64,000 nucleotides of DNA from Zoroaster sp. YZ-2022 (taxonomy: Eukaryota > Echinodermata > Asteroidea > Forcipulatida > Zoroasteridae), in the NCBI GenBank assembly GCA_029582265.1, contig CM055823.1, forward strand, positions 19,836,827-19,900,826, in the 5' to 3' direction. The notes under the pieces were generated by a model. That model was not told the origin of the DNA, searched no databases, and worked only from the letters and a program-made list of their open reading frames with translations. The position numbers and the translations under genes are program-made. This document shows, in pieces, positions 1 to 10,795 of this stretch. Position 1 is the first letter of the stretch. Each line of letters starts with the position of its first letter.

Positions 1-335
1 GGCGGTATTTAAAAATCTCTTTGGGGGATTTTGCAAGCCGAGAAGTTCAAACGATTTTGTAAAAAAAGAGAGCGGTTTTTCACTATTTTCTCGTGACTCA
101 GATGACCGATTGAGCTCCAACTTCCAACTATTTTGTCAGCTCTACCAATGCTATAGGATCTCTTTAATACCCCGGTGTCTCTGGTGCCAAATAGGCTAAC
201 ATAACAAAAAACTGGTCCATAGTGAGTGCAGAAAAATCCATCTGTGTGTTTGAGTGGCAATCCATGCCAAATACTGTTGCACTTTTGTAAATGCTCTTAT
301 ATTACAATTATAGAAGTTTCTCACTTCTGTTTCAG
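1..335. other. Intron or intergenic sequence, no gene seen
   Basis: No convincing coding sequence is seen here. The stretch ends in a pyrimidine-rich tract and an AG at 334-335 that looks like a 3' splice site for the exon that follows, so it is probably an intron of the host gene whose last exon is at 336-742. Confidence 0.4.
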
Positions 336-742
336 TTTGTTCCTTCGATTTGATGATTACGGTAATGTCTATGCAACTCGTTTCTGTCGGGAGCAAAATC
401 TTCTGGTGCAGCACGGAGAAAGGGCCGATTGCCGACGCCCAAATGTCAAACCTAACTAAACTGGAGCGTAATGAAGAAGTCATGGTTTTTGATAACTGTC
501 TGTTCCAGCAGAGGCTGCTTCACTATGTCGTCAACAAACCGACGTTTCAGCACGAAGCCTCCAAGCGTCCTCCCAACAGACACATCATACCTGTCAGTCC
601 TGCCGTTTTCTTCACTTTTGCGCAGTCGTGGAATCCCATGAACAACGCCCTCAGTAGCTGCTTGATGTCCATGGTAGTGAATCTGGTTACAAGTCTTGAT
701 CCAAAAGAATCCATCAACAAAGAATTAGACTTTGCGTACTAA
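336..742 (+). CDS. Probable terminal exon of an unidentified host gene
   Basis: An open frame runs from the likely acceptor at 334-335 to a TAA at 740-742, about 134 codons. Nothing repetitive is visible in the codons, and the composition is balanced compared with the AT-rich flanks. The protein end contains FDNCLFQQRLLHYVVNKP and ends in LDFAY. It has a mix of hydrophobic and polar stretches and no transmembrane segment or motif that I recognise. An AATAAA at 1040-1045 could be the polyadenylation signal. I infer a last coding exon because of the acceptor, the intact frame and the downstream signal. I do not recognise the family. It could also be a decayed mobile-element ORF. Confidence 0.4.
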
Positions 743-1268
743 CTGCTCACAGATCTAACAATTGCATGTTAGTGCCCTCTATTGACAGTGAACACAGCTT
801 CCTCATAGGGTCTGCACGGAATGTCCACGATATATTGTTATAGTGATTCATATGGTACCGGTATCATGTGGTACAACCAAATGTTTATTACATATGTTCC
901 TCATAGTGATTTACTGTAGCAGTAGGAGTACAGCCAAGCTTAAATCCATCATTAGGCATAACAGGCAATTGTGGAGGCCCGTGGGCTGGTTTGAAAATGG
1001 TGGTAGTGTTTATTTGGACTGGAAAGAAAACCTTTTTTGAATAAATGGACAAAACGGTAGGAAGGAATATTCAAACAATGTTTTGGTAATTTACTGCGCA
1101 CAACAAGTGGAACTCACTTGTTGGGGGGGGGGGGGGCAGGCCTGGAACCACTCCATCAGTCTTTCGTCTTGTTGTGAGGAATTACTTGCTTTTTGTAATA
1201 TTTATTTGTTTACTTGTATATATTCTCTAGATCACAATCCTTAATATTCATCATATGGTGACATTTGT
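743..1268. other. 3' UTR and spacer before the piggyBac element
   Basis: No gene is seen. An AATAAA at 1040-1045 fits the 3' end of the preceding exon's transcript. A G-run lies near 1121-1137. The stretch ends at the TTAA (1269-1272) where the piggyBac element inserted. Confidence 0.4.
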
Positions 1269-1542
1269 TTAACCCTTTCGATCCCACGGGCTCCAAAAAG
1301 AGCCTTTGTTGCGATACGCTTCAATCCCGTGGGCTTCGAAAGGTTCCGGGAATCGGAACCCAAGGCGAATTAAGTCACCAGCTGAAAAAGCTTTAGAGCG
1401 TTATTTTGTTTGGCGCCCTCTATTGACAGGAATTCAGTTTTTAAAACTTAGCTTGATAAAAGCTAGCGCGCGTCACTTTGCGGTTTCACCACTAGCACTT
1501 TGCTAGCGTCCACGCCACTTGCCACAACGGTCAGTTGCAATC

Positions 1543-3416
1543 ATGATGGAAACGGACATAAATGATGGCATTTTGGCTGAAATTTTGGCAGACAGTGGCT
1601 CAGAATCTGATGACGATAAAGGCATTTCTTCCGATGACAGCACAGAAGATATTCCAGCGGCATTTCAAGAGCCTGAAGAGGTAAAGCACAGTAAAAATTG
1701 AATAACAGTACTCTTCCCGGCCCAATGCAAACTAATGTAATTCAACGATATTTCCTGTAGCGTAAATATTGGATGTATTTTTGTATATGCTCAAGGGGGT
1801 TACAACTGTTGGAGTTGAGGAATGTAAATTTAGAAAATGGATCCTTTGAATAGGAGTGACCAAATCCCCCACCCCTTGGACTTGGGCAAAAAAATCAGGC
1901 ATGATGCAATGACCAAAGTGCTCTAGTGAAAATGTACAATTTGTAGTAGTTTGTTGGGGTTATTTGTATTCATTGAAACAGCTAGGAAACAGGTCAACTC
2001 GTACTCCAACCAACTCGTGCTCATTTTGGTCAACTCGTACTCGTGCCAACTCGTACTCCAACCAACTTGTACTTCAACCAACTCGGGTACGGGTTGGTTG
2101 GGGTACGAGTTGACTCGAATTCAGATTTCCGACCGAGATTAATCCTCCTTTGCCTTGTTTTTCTGTTGTAGCCTACCTACCAAGGTGACAGCCGGCCGAG
2201 ATCAAGGAGGACGACAGGAAAGATAGATTTCCGATCCGGTTGGGAACGACGAGACCATTACGAGTGTGGGACTGTGCAGTTCACTGGAAATCCTGGCCCC
2301 ACCGGCGACTTTGCCACACTGTCGGCAGCGGAGATCTTCAAGTTGTATTTTTGTCAACTCGTGTGGGATATGCTCGTCGATGAGACTAATCGCTATGCGC
2401 AGCAAACAATAGACTCAAATCCTGATCAACAGTTCTACTGGAACCCAACCAACATTCCAGAAATGATGGCATTTGTGGCACTTCTCATTGCTATGGGCAT
2501 AAACAAATCCTCTCAATACAGGATGTACAGGTCGACGTCTGAAATTCTTCACATCCCATTCTATCCGTCGATCATGTCCCGTAATCGGTTCAGTTCAATT
2601 CTTCGGTTCTTCCACGTCTCCAATAACCAAATTCCTGGTAGGGCCTCGGCTAAACGGGACAAACTTTCCAAAGTTCGGCCCTTGATAGAAGTCCTCGTCC
2701 CGAAGTTTCTCAACCTGTATAACCTTGCGCAGAATCTGTCTCCAGACGAGAGTATGTTGAAATTCAAGGGACGCTTAAGTTTTGTTCAGTACATGCCTAA
2801 AAAACCTATCAAAGGGGGTATTAAAGCCTTCTCCCTGAACGAGTCCAAAACAGGATACACGTGTGCTTGGAAAATGTACACAGGAGCTGACAACACCCAA
2901 ACTGTTTATGATGCAAATGTACGTGTAGATTCCATGTCATCAGACTGCCATCCACCAAACCCGACAGTTGCAGGAAAAGTCGTCATTGATCTGGTTCATG
3001 GACTTCAGAATAAGGGACATGTAATATATTGTGATAATTACTATACCAGCCCAGCTCTTTTAGCTAAACTGTCTAAACTAGGATTCGGATGTTGTGGAAC
3101 TGTTCGTTACACTACACAGGGAATACCCCAGGCCGCAAACCCCCAAAAACCATACAATGAAGAAAGGAGATGACCCATTTTTGGGGGGTGAAAGGTGGGC
3201 AATTGTGTATCGTTTGGCAAGACAAAAAATCTGTAACACTTTTAACTAATGTAGGCAACAGTGATTTGTCAAAAAAGCAAATTCGGTGTAATAAGAGCAC
3301 AAGTGGATTTTGTGATGTTATGAAACCCAATTGTATTGAAGATTACAACAAAAACATGGGTGGAACTGATCTTGCTGACCAATGTTTTCAGTACTACAAT
3401 CATACACACAGAAGCT
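1543..3416 (+). pseudogene. piggyBac transposase, N-terminal and catalytic part (split, frameshifted)
   Basis: This is a piggyBac-type (DDE_Tnp_1_7) transposase that cuts and pastes at TTAA. Exon 1 (ATG 1543 to 1680) encodes an acidic N-terminus (SGSESDDDKGISSDDS). A phase-0 intron is very likely at 1681-2171: donor GAG/GTAAAG, and an acceptor after a pyrimidine tract ending TTGTAG. Exon 2 starts at 2172 and continues in frame through FTGNPGP. Candidate catalytic acidic residues lie in LSPDESM, IYCDNYYTS and MGGTDLAD. The frame is broken near 3160-3175, where reading moves to another frame. The coding sequence is then cut at 3416 by an insertion whose 9-bp target duplication is ACAGAAGCT. The end of the protein is at 21752-22121. 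Confidence 0.85.
1681..2171 (+). other. Intron of the piggyBac transposase gene
   Basis: A GT donor at 1681 and an AG acceptor at 2170-2171, preceded by a T-rich tract, join two coding blocks in the same phase. The intron contains a small cluster of direct repeats of CAACTCGTACTC between about 1996 and 2110, which has no coding meaning that I can see. Confidence 0.6.
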
Positions 3417-3469
3417 GTCACGATGTCCTTTTATTTTATTTTATTAACTCTGGACTAGTACAAGTCTAA

Positions 3470-4690
3470 TTTGCAGTAAAGTCTGCATGTCTCGCAAGGT
3501 CAAGTGGTCAAGTGGTGAGGTTAAAGGGTTGGTTTTTCTTTTTCTTTCTTCGCGGGAGTTTGAATAGGTGTTGCATCATGTGCTCTGCGCGTAAGGCATG
3601 CTGGGTATGAAAATCACAATATACTCAGGCGAGCTTTGTTTTTTTGACTAGGCGGGGCAGATTCCAGGAATTCTAGACTTGGTATACGAGTAGTAGCCAG
3701 TTCCCAGAGCATATCCAGATTGAGATATTAGTGATTTTTATTTTTAAATCCGGCGTAAAAAAAAGAGCGAGAGTGCGACAAATTCTTGAACGGCAATTAA
3801 AGCAGATATTTTTGCTCTGCAAATTTGCTGTGAAGCTCGGACAGATCTCCTCGATTGCTATTCTGCTAGGCAAGACATACTGATTGTAAGTACATGTACT
3901 TTTTGTAAATACCTTTTTAATGTACTTGTTTAATTATCGCCGTTAATAGGAAAATTTGGTTTACATCTACCCCATAGAAATATAGAATGTGTTGTTTCTT
4001 TAAATCATAGATATTGCAGAACATGTAGAGCTCATGTCATTTGTAAATAAGTAAACTGGTATACTTTTAGCGTAAACGATACACGACTTTTGAAAAGGGG
4101 GTCATCCTATGTAATGGTGTATAATATTTTAAGCAATAAAGTGCTTTCTTGCTTATAATGGAGAGACTAACGAACGCATACGTACACTTAACGTAGCTCA
4201 CCAGCAGAACACGTACGAGAACTATTATAATAGGTCTTTTGTAAAGATACTTAATTTGAGATTTGGTTATGATGTTTAAATGATCGACCGAGGCGAGAGG
4301 CCGTGAGGCTCTCGGTTTCATCTCTGCCAAAGCCAAAGTGAACGGGACTACCATGTCGGCGTAACCCAGGGTTGGAACAGCTCTAGATCTATACAAAGGC
4401 TTCCTTTGGATTACCGGGCGGCTACCGTGTTACGCACGAAGACATGGCTGGCCAACAAGTGATTCACCAGAGTGTGACATCTATCTTGAAACCCATAGGT
4501 GGGATCTAAATGTTTATTTATACGAGCTGGAACTGCAGAACGAACTTATACCATGGAGGAAGAAAATACGTACGAACTGTTGGGATATTTAAATCCTCCA
4601 GGCCTTAGGGCTTAACACTCGATAATTGATCAGGATCTGTAGGGTTGTCATTTTGATTATTGCCCATTATATAGTAAATCCTTAAGTTTA
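3470..4690. other. Non-coding left part of the 9-bp-duplication element
   Basis: No supported gene. AT-rich stretches alternate with a GC-richer patch near 4280-4450. Open frames here are short and show no recognisable motif. The part ends at GCGGG (4691-4695), the target duplication of the Polinton. Confidence 0.4.
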
Positions 4691-4695
4691 GCGGG

Positions 4696-4964
4696 AGTAG
4701 TATGTCAGATGATGAATCTAGGACAAGTACTTTTAAAATCTCATTTTTAGGGGGTTTCCCTAAAATTAAGCTCGAGTTAGATGGAAAAAAAAAAGTGGGA
4801 GGGGGGTGTGAGATTGATGATGACGTCATAAAAAGATAGATGACGTCATAAGAGATTATAAGATTGTTGTGGGTTGTAAACAAAAAATAAAACTTAAAAA
4901 AGTATGTTTAAAAAATGACAATTTTTTTTAAAAAATTAAAAAATATAATGTAGATAAATAATAA
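4696..4964 (+). repeat. Left terminal inverted repeat of the Polinton
   Basis: Nearly identical to the reverse complement of 21265-21520 over its outer 110 bases, then similar with small indels up to the start codon of the first gene. It differs by an extra copy of a 20-bp unit containing TGACGTCA (4821-4848). The opposite end instead has a short insertion near 21345-21360. It probably holds the replication origin used by the protein-primed polymerase, as in related viruses (inference from family knowledge). Confidence 0.9.
4821..4848. promoter_or_regulatory. Two ATF/CREB-type palindromes in the left TIR
   Basis: TGACGTCA occurs at 4821-4828 and again at 4841-4848, as a tandem 20-bp duplication, about 120-140 bases upstream of the first gene. 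The sequence is the consensus binding site of bZIP factors of the ATF/CREB family. The role here is inferred. Confidence 0.45.
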
Positions 4965-5426
4965 ATGGCGACAACAAGAACAGAATATAATTTAAAAAGC
5001 AAAGCTGAGTTAAAAGAGATTGTAATAAATGAAAATATTAAAATTGGCGCAGGTAGTGGAAAATATGGAAAACTGACTAGACTCGATTATTTAACGGCGG
5101 TAATAAACTATAAAGATGTACCTCGTAAATTAATCGTTCCTTGCGACTGGCTTTTAGTTGGTAAAACGGACAAGTGTTGTATTGATAGTGTGTGTGGTAG
5201 TATATTTTGTGGCTTACATCGGAGCCGTATAAAGGAAGGTAAACGTGCCCCCGTTGCATGCCGAGAATGTAAAAAAGGCACAAAAGCCTCGATAAGTTTT
5301 TGCACTCGATGTGCGGATGAAGTATTAATAAATCGTTATAATCGTTTAAAAGTTGTAGAAGGTAAAGCTAGACGATATTATAAATTAGTGATGAAAGAGT
5401 TGTTAGAAAAGACAAAACGTTTATAG
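4965..5426 (+). CDS. Terminal Polinton protein, SAP/HeH-like segment plus Cys-rich region
   Basis: 153 codons, starting with ATG at 4965 directly after ATAATAA. Residues about 9-50 (KSKAELKEIVINENIK followed by a Gly/Ser loop and LTRLDYLTAVINY) look like the two helices and loop of a SAP/HeH-type DNA-binding fold. The rest is rich in cysteine (CCIDSVCGSIFCGLH, then ACRECKK and FCTRC), suggesting a zinc-binding module. It is the outermost gene on the left and reads inward from the TIR. A gene with a similar SAP-like segment sits at the opposite end (20884-21264). I do not know its function; a DNA-binding early regulator is a reasonable guess. The frame is intact. Confidence 0.6.
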   Translation: MATTRTEYNLKSKAELKEIVINENIKIGAGSGKYGKLTRLDYLTAVINYKDVPRKLIVPCDWLLVGKTDKCCIDSVCGSIFCGLHRSRIKEGKRAPVACRECKKGTKASISFCTRCADEVLINRYNRLKVVEGKARRYYKLVMKELLEKTKRL

Positions 5427-5527
5427 AAAGAATATATATATATAATTTAAAGATTTTAATTGTACGGTGGAGGTCTATCTTTTACTCGCTCTGCAACGTA
5501 AATTATAAGATTTATTTACATCAAAGT

Positions 5528-6145
5528 TTATATTAAATTCATAAGTTTTTCTAAAAGGATTTTTTTTTCTACATTTACATCGATAGGTTTATTGGTTGTT
5601 TTATCTGGTAAAGCTGTATCTTTATTAGAGTTGGTACGAATTTCTTCTTTCGTTTTAGAATATTTATCTCGTTCTTCGCATATGAATACAAATTCATTTT
5701 GAGTGACGATACCATCTTCAATGGCTTTTGAAACGTGGTTTTCTATCGTATCAAGTTTAGATAAAGCTAGAATTTTTATTAAATTATGTTTTTAAGCTTT
5801 TTTAGATAATTTATATTTTACGCGATCAAGAGCAATTATCGCACCGCATAACCCTAAACCTACACCACCAAAAGCAAACCCTATGGGTGATGCTATAACG
5901 GTGGCGATACTGGCCATTCCGACAGATCCCGCTCCCATACAACTCAATCCAGCGAGAATTTCTACGATAGTACAAGCGTTGATGATTTTATTATATTTTT
6001 TATAGACAGTTTCACGATGATTTATTTCATTTTTTAATTCTTTTTAAATATTATCGATTTTTTGCAAACGAAATGATTGAGCATTATCCGTCATAGACGG
6101 TAAATTTGGATAAAGTACATTCGTTGATTCTATAGGTTCACTCAT
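5528..6145 (-). pseudogene. Small Polinton protein with hydrophobic hairpin, two stops
   Basis: A minus-strand frame of 206 codons runs from ATG 6145 to a stop at 5528-5530, broken by two in-frame TAA codons, one after about residue 33 and one after about residue 117. The N-terminus has LYPNLPSMTDNAQSFRLQK. This is followed by a charged helix, a long Gly/Ala-rich hydrophobic segment (about residues 60-105) that could cross a membrane twice, and a hydrophilic helical tail. Proteins of this architecture are common in invertebrate Polintons, but their role is unknown to me. The frame is otherwise continuous, so the stops look like recent point mutations. Confidence 0.6.
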
Positions 6146-6203
6146 TGTTTTCTATTAATAGTAAAAGATTTTAATCTGTGGGAAAAGTATTAATTGGAAT
6201 TTT

Positions 6204-6751
6204 TTAAACTTTTATTTCATAGCATATTCCCGTATTCAAAGAACCAAAAAAAGTAGATTTAAAATAGATTTTAGCGTGATTTTGATAATGATTTGAAAGG
6301 AAACATATTATACATTCAAAATAACTCGGTTCATTTGTAAAAGTAAAATGATTTGTTTCAGGGAAACTAATTTGATGAAACCTACCATAATTATCAAATT
6401 CTTCATCAAATTGTTCACTTTTTACTATAGAAAAAACATTATTTTCACCTCTATGACTATTTGCAAAAAATTAATAAAAAATAATAAATCATCAACCATA
6501 AAATTATTCGATTGTTAAACAACCTCATTTCAAAGTTTAAATCATAAAAATAATTAAAAGAAGATAATGTTTTATATTGTACAAGTTCTCTGGGAGCGAT
6601 ATATCCAGTATCTTCAAATACAAAGTTTTTACCATTAAAACTCTACGCTTTTTTGACTATCATCACTAAACAAATCTTGTTCGCCCGTTCGAATAGGTCC
6701 ATAGATACTAGCGCCGTTAATTTTTCGATTAGGCCCATAGATACTTGCCAT
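6204..6751 (-). pseudogene. MASIYGP-family Polinton protein, copy 2 (degenerate)
   Basis: The start at 6751 follows TATAAACAC. The N-terminus reads MASIYGPNRKINGASIYGP, so the short motif ASIYGP occurs twice. The C-terminal end (STFFGSLNTGICYEIKV) resembles that of the neighbouring copy at 6781-7317. The middle is broken by stops and at least one frameshift around 6460-6650. The protein would be about 180 residues. I do not recognise a known fold; a virion-associated protein is possible given the neighbours. It lies head-to-tail with its paralogue, separated by about 30 bases. Confidence 0.5.
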
Positions 6752-6780
6752 GTGTTTATAAAATAATATTAAAATAAAAT

Positions 6781-7317
6781 TTAATTTAATGGTAAACTTT
6801 TAATTTCTATATTAAAACAAATTTTAGAATTTAATGCGCCGAAAAAGGTTGCTTGTACAAAAACTTTTTGTACATTTTTGTATTTTAAAACACATTTCAT
6901 ACTTGAGATGTTGCGTTTCATTATCGATAAAATGAAATTTTTCATTTCGTTCTGGAGAAGGAATATGATAAACGTTAGGTGCATAATCACGCGTTGCTGC
7001 ATGCGTAGCAAAACTATTAGTTTTTATAAATTGTGTAAAAATACTGCAGTACGTGGGTGAAATGTTAAACATGAAAAAGGGTTGTTTAAACGTAGCGTGC
7101 CATCCGAGTATAACGTTATATTTTTCGACAAGAACTATATTTTGTAAAATTTCATCTCTATTTAGATATCCATGATGTTGGTAAATTTCGCTAGGTGATG
7201 TTTGTAAAAGGCTACACTACTACTACTAAACAAATCTTGTTCGCTCGTTCGACTAGGTCCATAGATACTCGCCATATTTATGCTACTCGTTTGACTAGGT
7301 CCGTAAATACTCGCCAT
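6781..7317 (-). pseudogene. MASIYGP-family Polinton protein, copy 1 (frameshifted)
   Basis: The start at 7317 is preceded by TATATAAACAC. The protein begins MASIYGPSQTSSINMASIYG, so the motif is again repeated near the N-terminus. Coding then changes frame at about 7215 and again at about 6865. Its end, ATFFGALNSKICFNIEIKSL, matches the end of copy 2. The upstream sequence TATAAACACATGGC is the same in both copies, which supports tandem duplication of a whole gene including its promoter. Function is unknown. Confidence 0.5.
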
Positions 7318-7321
7318 GTGT

Positions 7322-8053
7322 TTATATAACTTCTAGATTTAAAATAACAGGGAAATTAGATTTATTTATGTCTTCATCCTTTGAATCTTTAATTTTAAAA
7401 TCACGGGGAAACCGTGATTATTTATGTCTCTACCCTTTGAATCTTTAATTTTGAAACTTAATGAGTCAAACGTACCATTATTTAATTGTTTAAATGATGG
7501 ATATGTATATTGCATATACATACTAGTTCCAAATGATACACCATACACGGGAAACTCTTCTAAAAAATTACAAGAATGACCATTGAAAAAAATTTCAGTT
7601 GTAGAAATTTGATTGCAATAAATATATAAGCATTTAAAAGGTTGTACATCAATTTTTTTTACTAATTTCTCCTATAGTTAGAAATTCGTTGTGAAGCCCG
7701 AGTAAATTAGCTAACCCGGATGTAAATTTAAGGAAATGGTCTTCACTATGTATTTTTAGCAAGTAAACACCCGTTGGTTTATCGATCGTGAACGTGACCC
7801 AAGGCTTGTTTTTTGTTATAATGTTTATAATTTCATAAAGGTTGTAAAACCCTGCTTCGACAAACCTTACGTCGTCATCCTTACCCGATACACGATAGAT
7901 TATTCTTTCTTTTTTACGCACGTTGTAATATCCTATCCAAATGTTTGCGCTAAGTAATGCCATCTCGAGTTCGTTTTTTCGATTATCGATAACCTCGTCT
8001 AATTTAACTTGCCCACCATCTTTTCCAATTTCAATTTCAACGCAGTGATACAT
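7322..8053 (-). pseudogene. Penton-like minor capsid protein of the Polinton (frameshifted)
   Basis: The start at 8053 follows ATAATAAA. The first 134 codons are open and contain ALLSANIWIGYYNVRKK and GKDDDVRFVEAGFYNLYEII. The frame then shifts at an A-run near 7652-7660 and continues with FKCLYIYCNQIST. At the end a tandem duplication of about 60 bases (7360-7460) replaces the natural C-terminus. The length (about 240 residues) and the beta-rich pattern match the minor capsid (single jelly-roll, penton) protein of Polintons, which would occupy the capsid vertices. It is divergently arranged with the gene at 8089. The family assignment rests on length, position and pattern, so it is moderate. 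Confidence 0.55.
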
Positions 8054-8088
8054 TTTATTATATTAAATTTATAAAAAGTAATTATAAA
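8054..8088. promoter_or_regulatory. 35-bp divergent promoter between two Polinton genes
   Basis: Only 35 bases separate the start codons at 8053 (minus) and 8089 (plus). Each start is fused to an AT motif: ATAATAAAATG on the minus strand and AATTATAAAATG on the plus strand. Confidence 0.45.
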
Positions 8089-9443
8089 ATGACATTCCCA
8101 TTAGCATTTAAGAGTAATTCTACATTTTCATATAAACAATCTGGAAATTTTAACGCGCCTCTTAATTTTAACGCTAACGATTTAACGAGTTTAAATATTT
8201 ACGTTAACGAAAACGAGTTTTTTGTCACACATTTCGATAATGTTTTTAGCAATTACAAGTTGCCACACGTTGATACTGATAATGTTGTTGATGATTGGAA
8301 TTCAAATCCGCTAAAATTTTATCAAAATCAAATAAATTTTACGACGTATTGTGCAACGAGATGCGGTGTAGGTTATCAACATTTAAATCATTCGAATATG
8401 ATGATTCATAGTTTTTTTTAGATTTCACGTATATTATCAAATTAGACGAATGCTCAAAGAAATGAGTTGTCCTACATCTTTTCAAAATTATTTTAACGCG
8501 TTCGATAATAATATAGACATTAGCGCGTATAAAAAAATATGTAAAGACGTTCACCTTTCGCAAGTTTCCAATTGGAAACAACGAGTAGATTTAAATTCAA
8601 ACGGATTGGGAACTGCTTATTATTACGATAACGGCTACAAAGCGGTTCCCGGAAACAACTACGATAAAAGTAGTTTGAACGTCATCTCTACCGAGGTGAG
8701 CGATTATGATTATTACAAAACTGCGACGAGAATGAGTTTTGGAGATCATCCCTCAACCTATACGATCGGATACATTTCACAATCTCCATCTACGGAGCTC
8801 GCTTGGACAAAATTTATAAACGTTGATGCTCGAGGTTTTACGGATATAGGCACGGAACGAATTAACGATTCTATAAGAACTTACGTCTACGCGATTTTAT
8901 GGAGCTCAAGCGCGAGCTAAAAGTGGATTTTTAACGAGTGGTGTTGGTTTAGACGCGCAACGCGAATTTATAGTAGATGCTGAGATTGATTCTCCAGTCG
9001 ATTTACAATCATCTATTCAACGATATCAAGATGTTTTACAAAACGCTCGTTCGCTATAAAATTTTACCATCGGAGAAAATTTATACATGATGCCGAGTGA
9101 TATGAATTTACGAATAGGGTCGTACGCTGGATACAACAATAATTTATTAATCGCGACGAGTGATTTATCTTTAGGTTCAAATTTAGATTTAAATTCAGAA
9201 CCCGCTCCTCCTATTTTAGCATCGCTTCACGACGATAGCGTACAATCGAAGCTGTTGATAGCAAAACACGTAGAAGAATCAAATGATACAACAACTCCTT
9301 CTTCAATAGCGCATACCCAAGAACCAGACGGCGTTAGTGACTCTTTACGAGAAAACAATCATAGAGAAGAAAAAATTTATTTAATACTCGGTTTTGTCGT
9401 TTTAACTACGCTCGGCATTACGATTTACGAATTGTTATTTTAA
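8089..9443 (+). pseudogene. Polinton virion-type protein with C-terminal membrane anchor (broken)
   Basis: The start ATG at 8089 is directly preceded by AATTATAAA. Coding is open to 8421, then shifts frame within a T-run (8411-8419), is open again to 8920, shifts once more near 8918, meets an in-frame TAA at 9057-9059, and ends at 9441-9443. The total would be about 450 residues. The N-terminal part is rich in Asn, Phe and Thr (GNFNAPLNFNANDLTSLNIY). The last 20 residues form a transmembrane segment (LILGFVVLTTLGITIYELLF). A surface or membrane-associated virion protein is possible. I cannot name the family. Its stop overlaps the stop of the opposite gene by a few bases. Confidence 0.5.
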
Positions 9444-10788
9444 CGTTTTCTGCGTATATGTTAAAATTAAAACACCGACTCCGGTCAAAGTTAACCATTT
9501 GTTCCGCCGTCCACGATACTACTTTTGAAATGGTAGTCAATAACCAACTTACTATACTACCGATAATAGCCGGTAAAGCGGCTAAAGCTTTCGCTCCTAG
9601 TTTAGATAATACATTAGCAAGATTTTTAAATGTTTTTTGTATCCACTCTTTTACTCCTCCACTACCGGTATCTGGCGGCGGAGTCGGTTCTGGGGGTATA
9701 GGTTTAGGTAAAACTGAATTTACGACATTACCGATCGATTCGATGATAAAAGCGATGGTCATACTAAAAGCCGTTAATATACTAACGATCGTTATACCTT
9801 GTTCTCTAAATAAAGTTTTAATTCTTTCATTTAACGTTTCGTCTATATATCTCATTCTATATAACGTTTCTTTTATTCTATCGAGTTGACTACTATTTTC
9901 ATAATCAAACTTTACAATTTGTTTTTTATACTCGTTAATTTCGTCTACTAATTCTCGTTCTCATTGTACGAGTTGTTGCATCGCATTTTCATCCCCTACA
10001 TCATCTTTAACGATTCGTTCTCTAACCGTTGCTAATTCTTTGTTTCGCGCGTACAATTCAGCTTTAAATTTTAACTCGTGTCCTTGCGCTGTTTTCATAA
10101 GATTAGCGTAACCTCTTATTTCTCGCCATACATTCATTTCCTCTACCGTCGATGCATCTTGCGTAAGAAAATCTTCGATCGTTTTATTTACCTCTATCGT
10201 AGACGCTCGATCATCGCTTATTAAAGTAGTACCGTCGTAGTCGTACTCGTATTCGTCCTCTTCTCGAGGCGTAGTCGGTAACTCGTGAGGTATATCTTTA
10301 CGGAGAGACGTTTTATCGACGACTACGACTACCGGTGATAACGGTCGTGATTCTAGATTTTTAAAAGTTTTATCAGCTTTTTTTCGTACCTCGTTTGATA
10401 TTTTTGATTTATTTAAAAGTTCGTAAAAAATATCTTTATCTCGAGTTTTTAAAGTATTTATTGCTAAAAATCCCCCCATTTTGTTGGGGTTGCTTAACCG
10501 TATTTGTTGACCGTCTTCTTTTATAAACCAAAGTACAGAGTAACGATATCTAAATCTACTATAGTTTTTTATAGCGTTCGGACTATTTATACTTGCATAA
10601 AATGCATCGACGGCATCTTCTTTACTTTCATAAAAGTCTAAGCCGACACGACTAGGTAGATCCCAACTGTATAACGTCTGTTGAACGTTATCAATATTTG
10701 TTTCTTGTTGAACGTCGACATCATCTTGTAGATTATCGTCACGATCAAAATCTTCCATCGGTATATCATCGTACCCTCCTTCCGCCAT
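9435..10788 (-). pseudogene. Polinton coiled-coil and membrane protein, one stop and one frameshift
   Basis: ATG at 10788 follows GTAATTATAAA. Codons run through an acidic start (MAEGGYDDIPMEDFDRDDN), a middle segment and a helical region up to an in-frame TGA (9961-9963). The same frame continues from there to about 9500 with FREQGITIVSILTAF, then a Pro-rich linker (PKPIPPEPTPPPD) and a hydrophobic region (ALAALPAIIGSIVSWLLTTI). A one-base frameshift near 9490-9500 changes the C-terminus. A long helix followed by two hydrophobic blocks around a Gly/Pro linker is a recurrent layout in Polinton virion proteins. Function is unknown. It is the last gene of a minus-strand pair with 10796-11239. 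Confidence 0.6.
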
Positions 10789-10795
10789 TTTATAA

